Assembly: GCA_958295835.1 (NCBI GenBank)
Contig: OY282378.1
Span: forward strand, 3,931,694-3,995,693
Reading direction: 5' to 3'
Length of the DNA: 64,000 bases
DNA from: an uncultured Gammaproteobacteria bacterium
GTDB lineage: Bacteria > Pseudomonadota > Gammaproteobacteria > HK1
Shown here: piece after piece, positions 59,428 to 64,000 of the stretch
How the letters are laid out: each line of letters opens with the position of its first letter
How positions within the stretch are numbered: position 1 is the first letter of the stretch
Notes under the pieces: model-generated
Databases searched by the model: none
The model's input: only the letters and a program-made list of their open reading frames with translations
What the model was told of the DNA's origin: nothing
Program-made: the position numbers and the translations under genes

Positions 59428-59937
59428 ATGAACGACTACGTGATCGCTGGGGCGATAGCAGCGGTCTCGATCGGCTTGGCGATAGCCATCGTCACCTGGC
59501 TGTTGGTACGGATCCCGGGGAAGGCGGCAATCGCAGCCGTACTCGATGCGGAAGGCCGCACCCGCAGGCTCTGGAGCCGACGGGGCGGACTGGACTACCG
59601 TGAGTGTGCGGAGCTGGCAGAGGCAGTGATGGCATGCGGTGCGGCAACGAAAGAAGCGCGTGAGAAGGTCTGCCGGAACATCTGGCACCGGTACGCAAAG
59701 GAGCACACGAACGCAGAGGCGTGGCGCCAAGTCGCCCGATGCAGCGAGGCAGTCGCTGAGGAGACGGGCGAGGCTGGACAGCTTCTGGTTGCCGTCGACG
59801 GCTGGAAGCGGGCCGCACGCCAGGCAGGGAGCCGCGAGGAGTGGGAGAACGACATGCGCCGGGCGGAGGCCGCAAAGGAAGAGATGGAACGCTTGGAGCG
59901 CAAGAACCGCGTGTACATCGCACCGGACGTAGATTGA
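59428..59937 (+). CDS. Hypothetical membrane-anchored protein
   Basis: 169 residues from the ATG at 59428 with a strong AGGAGG ribosome site. One N-terminal membrane helix (MNDYVIAGAIAAVSIGLAIA IVTWLLV) is followed by a charged helical cytoplasmic part rich in Ala, Glu and Arg. I do not recognise the family. Its TGA stop is the first three bases of an IS3-type end (59935), so the native C-terminus has probably been replaced. Confidence 0.6.
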   Translation: MNDYVIAGAIAAVSIGLAIAIVTWLLVRIPGKAAIAAVLDAEGRTRRLWSRRGGLDYRECAELAEAVMACGAATKEAREKVCRNIWHRYAKEHTNAEAWRQVARCSEAVAEETGEAGQLLVAVDGWKRAARQAGSREEWENDMRRAEAAKEEMERLERKNRVYIAPDVD

Positions 59938-60404
59938 ACCGCCCCGGGAATCCCGGAGGGTGATTTCTTGAATCAGGGGTGGACCGGCTTAAGGTCTCCG
60001 ACATGACCGAGGCCGGCTTTCGGGCCGCCGCGACACAGGTCGGCGAGCATCTGGACGTGGCGCTGCCCAAGGGCGGTGACCTCTGCCTCGCCTGGACGAT
60101 GTTCGGCGCGCTCGACCTGCCCGCGTAGCTGAAATGCTGCCTGTGCGGCTTGCGCGCCGGGACCAACCCAAGTCCCAACGATATCCGATGGGTGTCGTAA
60201 TCCACTGATATAAAATGGATTTTATTCTGAGTCATGCAGACAACAACACCGCCATTCACGAGCCAGATCTTCTGGAGTCCGTCCGATGCGAGCCAACTCG
60301 ACCATCTGGCGCCGGAAGGCTGGCGGGTACGGCGGTCTCGATTTCGGCAGAGTGGATCCCTCCTCCCCAAAGGGTCAGGTGTCCACGAAATCGGGTCAAC
60401 TCCA
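59935..60404 (-). mobile_element. IS3 derivative with the same ends and unrelated interior, 470 bp
   Basis: It begins with TGAACCGCCCCGGGAATCCC, identical to 55781, and ends with the orfA leader and GGAGTTGACCCGATTTCGTG read inward from 60404. Only about 35 codons of orfA remain (60285-60380). Between the ends, about 59980-60280 is unrelated DNA, including a 41-codon ORF at 60003-60128 (MTEAGFRAAATQVGEHLDVA). Confidence 0.6.
60003..60128 (+). CDS. Short ORF inside the IS3 derivative (fragment)
   Basis: 41 residues: MTEAGFRAAATQVGEHLDVA, then LPKGGDLCLAWTMFGALDLP. The frame is open upstream of the ATG as VDRLKVSD, so this looks like the 3' end of a larger, unidentified gene captured between the IS ends. 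No function is assigned. Confidence 0.35.
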   Translation: MTEAGFRAAATQVGEHLDVALPKGGDLCLAWTMFGALDLPA

Positions 60405-60672
60405 AGCCTACAAGGCGATGGCCGCAGGCTGACACAGGAAGCGCTCCAGGAGACTTGACGCGAGATCTGCACGGGCGACGATGGGGCCGCGCCCCGGGAA
60501 CCGTCAGGTGCTCCGCGCTAACGTGGCCGCTCTCCGACCGCCGACACACCCGCCCGGCGGTCCGGGCCATGGAGGTGAACCGCGCCGGGGCCGGCCGGGC
60601 TGGGCATTGATCTCCTCGTGCGTCCAAGCCGGCATGGTCATGCCGGATTCGTCGGCCCTGAACCATCCGGGT

Positions 60673-60993
60673 TCAGTCGTCGCGGTTGTCCCGGACCTGG
60701 ACCATGTCCTCGTGAATACGCACCGGGAACGTGGCGACCGGCTCGTAAGCCGGCGGGGTGAGCGCTTCCCCGGTGCGGATGTCGAAGCGGGCGCCGTGGC
60801 GCGGACACATGATCCGGCCGTCCTCCACGCATCCGCCGGTGAGGGTGCCGAAGTCGTGGGTGCATACGTCCTCGATCGCGAAGTACTCGCCGTCGAGATT
60901 GAATACCGCGATGGCGACCTCGTCGATGTCGACCACGCGATACTCGCCGGGACCGATCTCGCTGGCCGCAGCCACGTTCGTCCATTCATTCAT
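60673..60993 (-). CDS. Rieske-type [2Fe-2S] ferredoxin (non-haem oxygenase ferredoxin subunit-like)
   Basis: 106 residues with both Rieske ligand pairs: EDVCTHDFGTL (CxH) and GRIMCPRHGARFDIRTGEAL (CxxH). No membrane anchor is present, so it is a soluble ferredoxin. It follows sufT by about 96 bp on the same strand, a common place for such a ferredoxin in SUF operons. It may serve as an electron donor or an Fe-S test client; its partner is unknown. Confidence 0.88.
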   Translation of the reverse strand: MNEWTNVAAASEIGPGEYRVVDIDEVAIAVFNLDGEYFAIEDVCTHDFGTLTGGCVEDGRIMCPRHGARFDIRTGEALTPPAYEPVATFPVRIHEDMVQVRDNRDD

Positions 60994-61089
60994 TGGCAGT
61001 CGCTCGATTGCATGGCCGACGCCCCGGCCCGGACTCGGGGACGGGGGACCGGATCGTTCGCACCTGCGAGCGGGCAGGGTAGCTGCGAT

Positions 61090-61758
61090 TCAGAAGAATC
61101 CAAGCTCCAGCCTGGCCGCCTCGCTCATGCGGTCCGGGGTCCATGGCGGCTCCCAGATCAGCTCGACCTCCGCCGCCTCGACGCCCTCCACGTTCTGCAC
61201 CGCGGCCTCGACGACGCCGGGGAAGGTCTGCGCGACCGGGCATCCGGGCGCGGTCAGGGTCATGTCGATCTCGACCACCCCCATGTCGTCGTGGTCGATG
61301 CGGTAGATGAGCCCGAGATCGTAGATGTTGACGGGGATCTCGGGGTCGTAGACCTCGCGCAATGCGGCGACGATCCGATCGTCGAGTGAAGCCGCTTCGT
61401 CCGTCTCGCCGCCCGTGCCGTCTTTCATCGTCCGCTCCGTGCCCCAGGGCTCGAACGACGGCGTGGCGGAGGCGGCCGGGTCCTCGACCGTGCGTTCCAT
61501 GTCTTCCTCCCGACTTCCGAGCGGGGTCTCGCCGGAAGCAGCCGCGTCTTCCGCCGCGCGCGCGATGCCCCGGTCTTCAGGCGGCGCCGGGGTCGCATCC
61601 TCGACCATGCGTGCCGTGTCATCCTCCCGATTTCCGGGCGGAACCCCGGCGGAAGCGGAAGAAACCGCTTCTTCCGTCGCATGCTTCATGCCCCTGTCCT
61701 CCGGTGGCGGAGAAGGCGGTGCCTTGCCCGGCGCCCGGTCGTCCTCGAACCCGTTCAT
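61090..61758 (-). CDS. sufT: SufT-type Fe-S assembly protein with repeated N-terminal extension
   Basis: 222 residues from the ATG at 61758, overlapping the sufU stop. The C-terminal 105 residues are the MIP18/DUF59 domain: VYDPEIPVNIYDLGLIYRID, then LTAPGCPVAQTFPG with the conserved Cys. The N-terminal 115 residues are an acidic, disordered-looking extension made of two imperfect repeats of about 38 residues, each starting PPEDRG and containing R(E/D)xD...R(M/T)VEDxA. Usual SufT proteins have a short N-terminus, so the extension is unusual. Role: Fe-S cluster maturation or delivery. Confidence 0.88.
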   Translation of the reverse strand: MNGFEDDRAPGKAPPSPPPEDRGMKHATEEAVSSASAGVPPGNREDDTARMVEDATPAPPEDRGIARAAEDAAASGETPLGSREEDMERTVEDPAASATPSFEPWGTERTMKDGTGGETDEAASLDDRIVAALREVYDPEIPVNIYDLGLIYRIDHDDMGVVEIDMTLTAPGCPVAQTFPGVVEAAVQNVEGVEAAEVELIWEPPWTPDRMSEAARLELGFF

Positions 61759-62210
61759 TCGGTGCACACCGTCTGGTCGTTGCCGTGGAGCGCGGCCTTC
61801 ATCGTATGCCACGCAAGGGTCGCGCACTTCACCCGCATCGGGTATTCCTTGACCCCGGTGAGCACGGTGAGCTTGCCGAGAAACTCGCCGGGTCCGCCGA
61901 CCTGGCGCTCCTCGGTCAGCAGCGCGTGGACTTCCGAGAACAGGCGTTGCGCGTCCTCCGCCGGCCGGCCCTTCAGCGCCTCGGTCATCAACGAGGCGGA
62001 GGCGGTGGAGATCGCGCAGCCCGCGCCGTCGAAGCCGATGTCCCTGATGATGCCCTCGTCCACGTGGAGGTGGACGAAGAACTCGTCACCGCATACCGGG
62101 TTGAAGCCGTGCGCGGAGCGGTTCGTCTTCTCGGGCCGGCAGGGATAGTTCCGCGGGTTGCGGTTGTGGTCGAGGATGACTTCCTCGTAGAGCTCGCGAA
62201 GATCGTTCAT
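61755..62210 (-). CDS. sufU: SufU-type Fe-S scaffold/sulfur acceptor protein
   Basis: 151 residues starting MNDLRELYEEVILDHNRNPR. The three conserved cysteines are in FNPVCGDE (about 40), GAGCAISTASASLM (about 65) and MRVKCATLAWHT (about 129). The extra segment between the second and third cysteines is typical of SufU rather than IscU. It accepts sulfur from SufS, whose gene overlaps by 4 bp upstream. Confidence 0.93.
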   Translation of the reverse strand: MNDLRELYEEVILDHNRNPRNYPCRPEKTNRSAHGFNPVCGDEFFVHLHVDEGIIRDIGFDGAGCAISTASASLMTEALKGRPAEDAQRLFSEVHALLTEERQVGGPGEFLGKLTVLTGVKEYPMRVKCATLAWHTMKAALHGNDQTVCTE

Positions 62211-63469
62211 CGGTCGAAGATCTCCTTCACCTTGTGCAGGCTCCCGACCAGCGCGTCGATGTCCGCCCGTGTGTTGTAGAGCCCCAGCGAAGCCCGCGAG
62301 AGCGCCGGCACCCCGTACCGCCTCATCAGCGGCATCGCGCAGTGGTGTCCGGCCCGGATCGCCACCCCGTGCTGGTCGGCGATGGTCCCGACGTCGTGCG
62401 GATGCACGCCTTCCACCACGAACGAGAGGATACCCGCCTTCTCGGGTGCGGTGCCGACGATGCGCACCCCGTCGAGCGCGTCGAGTGCCCTGGTGGCGTA
62501 CTCCAGGACGTCGCGCTCGTGCGCGGCGATGGCGTCCATGCCGAGCTCGGTCATGAACTCGACCGCGGCGCCGAGCCCGATCATCCCGGCGATGTTCGGG
62601 GTCCCCGCCTCGAACTTGTACGGAAGATCGTTCCAGGTCGATTCCTCGAACGAGACGGTGCGGATCATGTCCCCGCCGCCTTGGTACGGCTCCGCCTCCT
62701 CCAGCCGCGCGGCCCGGCCGTAGAGCACCCCGGTCCCGGTCGGGCCGTAGCACTTGTGGCTCGAGAACACGTAGAAGTCGCAGTCGAGCGCCCGGACGTC
62801 GATGGTGTCGTGGGGAGCCGCCTGGGCGCCGTCGAGCACCGTGATCGCGCCGGCGGCGTGCGCCGCCTCGACGATTTCCTTCACGGGGTTGATGGTCCCG
62901 AGCGCGTTGGAGACGTGGGCGGCGGCGACGATCCTGGTGCGCTCGTTCACGAGCTTCGCGAACGCCTCCATGTCCAGCGCGCCGCTGTCGTGGATCGGCG
63001 CCACCCGGAGCCGGGCGCCGGTCTGCCGGCACACGAGCTGCCAGGGGACGATGTTCGAATGGTGCTCCATGGTGGTGATGACGATCTCGTCACCCGGCCC
63101 CAGGCGGGGACGCGCCCAGCTCTGCGCGACCAGGTTCAGCCCTTCGGTGGCGCCGCGCACGAAGACGATCTCGCGCCGATCCGCCGCGTTGAGGAACGCC
63201 CTGACCGTATCCCGTGCCCCCTCGCAGGCGTTCGTGGCGCGCTCGCTCAGAGCATGCAGTCCCCGGTGGACGTTCGCGTTGTCGGATTCGTAGTAGCCGC
63301 GGATCGCGTCGATGACCGGCCGCGGCTTCTGGCTCGTGGCGCCGTTGTCGAGGTAGACGAGCGGATGCCCGTTGACCTCCTGGTCGAGAATGGGGAACTC
63401 CGCGCGCACCCGCTCGATGTCGAGCGGTTCGTTCCGCCGTTGCGGTGGACGGTCCGCCGCGGCGTTCAC
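62207..63469 (-). CDS. sufS: Cysteine desulfurase SufS
   Basis: 420 residues from the GTG at 63469, which overlaps the sufD stop as GTGA. The PLP lysine is in FSSHKCYGPTGTGVLYG and the persulfide cysteine in IRAGHHCAMPLMRRYG near residue 370. YLDNGATSQKPRPVIDAI and TMEHHSNIVPWQ are further family marks. It is a group II desulfurase that mobilises sulfur from cysteine to SufU. Confidence 0.95.
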   Translation of the reverse strand: MNAAADRPPQRRNEPLDIERVRAEFPILDQEVNGHPLVYLDNGATSQKPRPVIDAIRGYYESDNANVHRGLHALSERATNACEGARDTVRAFLNAADRREIVFVRGATEGLNLVAQSWARPRLGPGDEIVITTMEHHSNIVPWQLVCRQTGARLRVAPIHDSGALDMEAFAKLVNERTRIVAAAHVSNALGTINPVKEIVEAAHAAGAITVLDGAQAAPHDTIDVRALDCDFYVFSSHKCYGPTGTGVLYGRAARLEEAEPYQGGGDMIRTVSFEESTWNDLPYKFEAGTPNIAGMIGLGAAVEFMTELGMDAIAAHERDVLEYATRALDALDGVRIVGTAPEKAGILSFVVEGVHPHDVGTIADQHGVAIRAGHHCAMPLMRRYGVPALSRASLGLYNTRADIDALVGSLHKVKEIFDR

Positions 63470-64000
63470 TGGAGGATCTCCCGCAGGTCGCCGCCGCCCG
63501 GCAGGTGCCCGAGCACCGCCGCCCCGATCGGCCCGCGGAGCCCGGGGCGGGCGATCCGCTCGACCACGTCCCGCGCGAACCCGTAGGTGAGCATGCCGCG
63601 CGCCGCGCTCTCGGCGATCCCGCGCGAGCGCAGGTAGAACAGCATCTGCTCGTCGAGCTGGCCGATGGTGGCGCCGTGCGAGCATTTGACGTCGTTGGCG
63701 TGGATCTCGAGCTGGGGTTTGGTGTCGATCTCCGCGTTGCGCGACAGCAGCAGGTTGCGGTTGGTCTGGTGGGCTTCGGTCTTCTGGGCGTGCGGGTGCA
63801 CGTGCACGCGCCCGTTGAACACCCCGCGCCCGCGCCCGCCGGCGATGCCCTTGTAGTACTCGTGGCTTGCGCAGTGCGGCGCCACGTGCTCGACGTTGGT
63901 GTGGAAGTCGGCGTGCTGGCGTCCGTTCGCGATGTACAGCCCGTCGAGGGAGCAGCGCGCGTGCTCATGGTCGAGGGTGACGTCGATGTCGTGCCGCGAG
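63466..64000 (-). CDS. sufD: Fe-S assembly protein SufD, 3' part (5' end outside window)
   Basis: About 177 C-terminal residues. The beta-helix core of the SufB/SufD family is seen in DIDVTLDHEHARCSLDGLY and HADFHTNVEHVAPHCASHEY, then NGRVHVHPHAQKTEAHQTNR. The conserved PQLEIHANDVKCSHGATIGQ and YLRSRGIAESAARGMLTYGF follow. This fits SufD rather than SufB, because sufS comes next and the Cys/His pattern is that of SufD. The gene continues beyond base 64000, presumably after sufB and sufC. Confidence 0.93.
   Translation of the reverse strand, partial: SRHDIDVTLDHEHARCSLDGLYIANGRQHADFHTNVEHVAPHCASHEYYKGIAGGRGRGVFNGRVHVHPHAQKTEAHQTNRNLLLSRNAEIDTKPQLEIHANDVKCSHGATIGQLDEQMLFYLRSRGIAESAARGMLTYGFARDVVERIARPGLRGPIGAAVLGHLPGGGDLREILQ

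Overview
The window is high-GC (roughly two thirds G+C by eye) and reads as a proteobacterial, probably gammaproteobacterial, chromosome. Housekeeping and metabolic operons alternate with accessory DNA full of transposon debris. Supporting signs are the proton-translocating transhydrogenase split into three genes, a bacterial small SRP RNA, a tRNA-Ser(GGA), a SUF-type Fe-S operon with sufU and sufT, and heterotetrameric sarcosine oxidase operons. All homology calls come from reading the sequence; no database search was run.

Layout. 1-6310: the end of an unidentified CDS (possibly ispG), a tandem pair of DUF1640-type coiled-coil membrane proteins, an alkaline-phosphatase-superfamily enzyme, pntAA-pntAB-pntB and msrA. 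6326-7970: an AbiEii-like nucleotidyltransferase with an overlapping upstream partner ORF. 8429-27532: a large lasso-peptide-type RiPP locus. On the minus strand it has an exporter, the B2 peptidase and a nucleotidyltransferase. On the plus strand it has an Asn-synthetase-like cyclase, a precursor ending in Ser, an HprK-like kinase, two sulfotransferases, two PF11316 glycosyltransferases and two GT8 enzymes. A 2OG-Fe(II) oxygenase and a PqqD/B1-type recognition protein close it on the minus strand. An ATPase-nuclease gene (12541-14097) and an IS1634-family element (24142-26238) have been inserted into the locus, and part of the tailoring module is duplicated with a decayed kinase copy. 27643-30684: accessory debris, comprising a MITE-like repeat, a frameshifted second copy of the ATPase-nuclease, an IS3 transposase riddled with palindromes and a vapC stub.

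30681-51722: a C1/methylamine region. It holds a trimethylamine-dehydrogenase-type flavoprotein, a Rieske fusion protein, tRNA-Ser, ffs, two complete sox (sarcosine oxidase) operons, a three-gene Co-type nitrile hydratase, ahcY, metK and a metF homologue. These fit together as demethylation of N-methylated amines down to glycine, with released C1 units entering tetrahydrofolate and the methyl cycle. 51751-60404: an IS graveyard (IS3, IS1634, IS21 and IS5 types) with a broken Toprim gene, a third ATPase-nuclease fragment, an AT-rich membrane protein of foreign composition and a small membrane-anchored hypothetical. 60673-64000: the SUF operon (sufD-sufS-sufU-sufT plus a Rieske ferredoxin), running off the window edge.

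Most unusual signals. (1) A family of about 25-30 bp GC-rich palindromes (stem CCCCCGN/N'CGGGGG followed by CAGGCTC, with a covarying base pair). All six copies found lie inside transposase reading frames, four of them next to the codon of the first catalytic Asp. (2) A RiPP locus that combines lasso machinery with a kinase, a nucleotidyltransferase, an oxygenase and duplicated sulfotransferase/glycosyltransferase sets. (3) Two internally deleted IS3 derivatives that share the same pair of ends.
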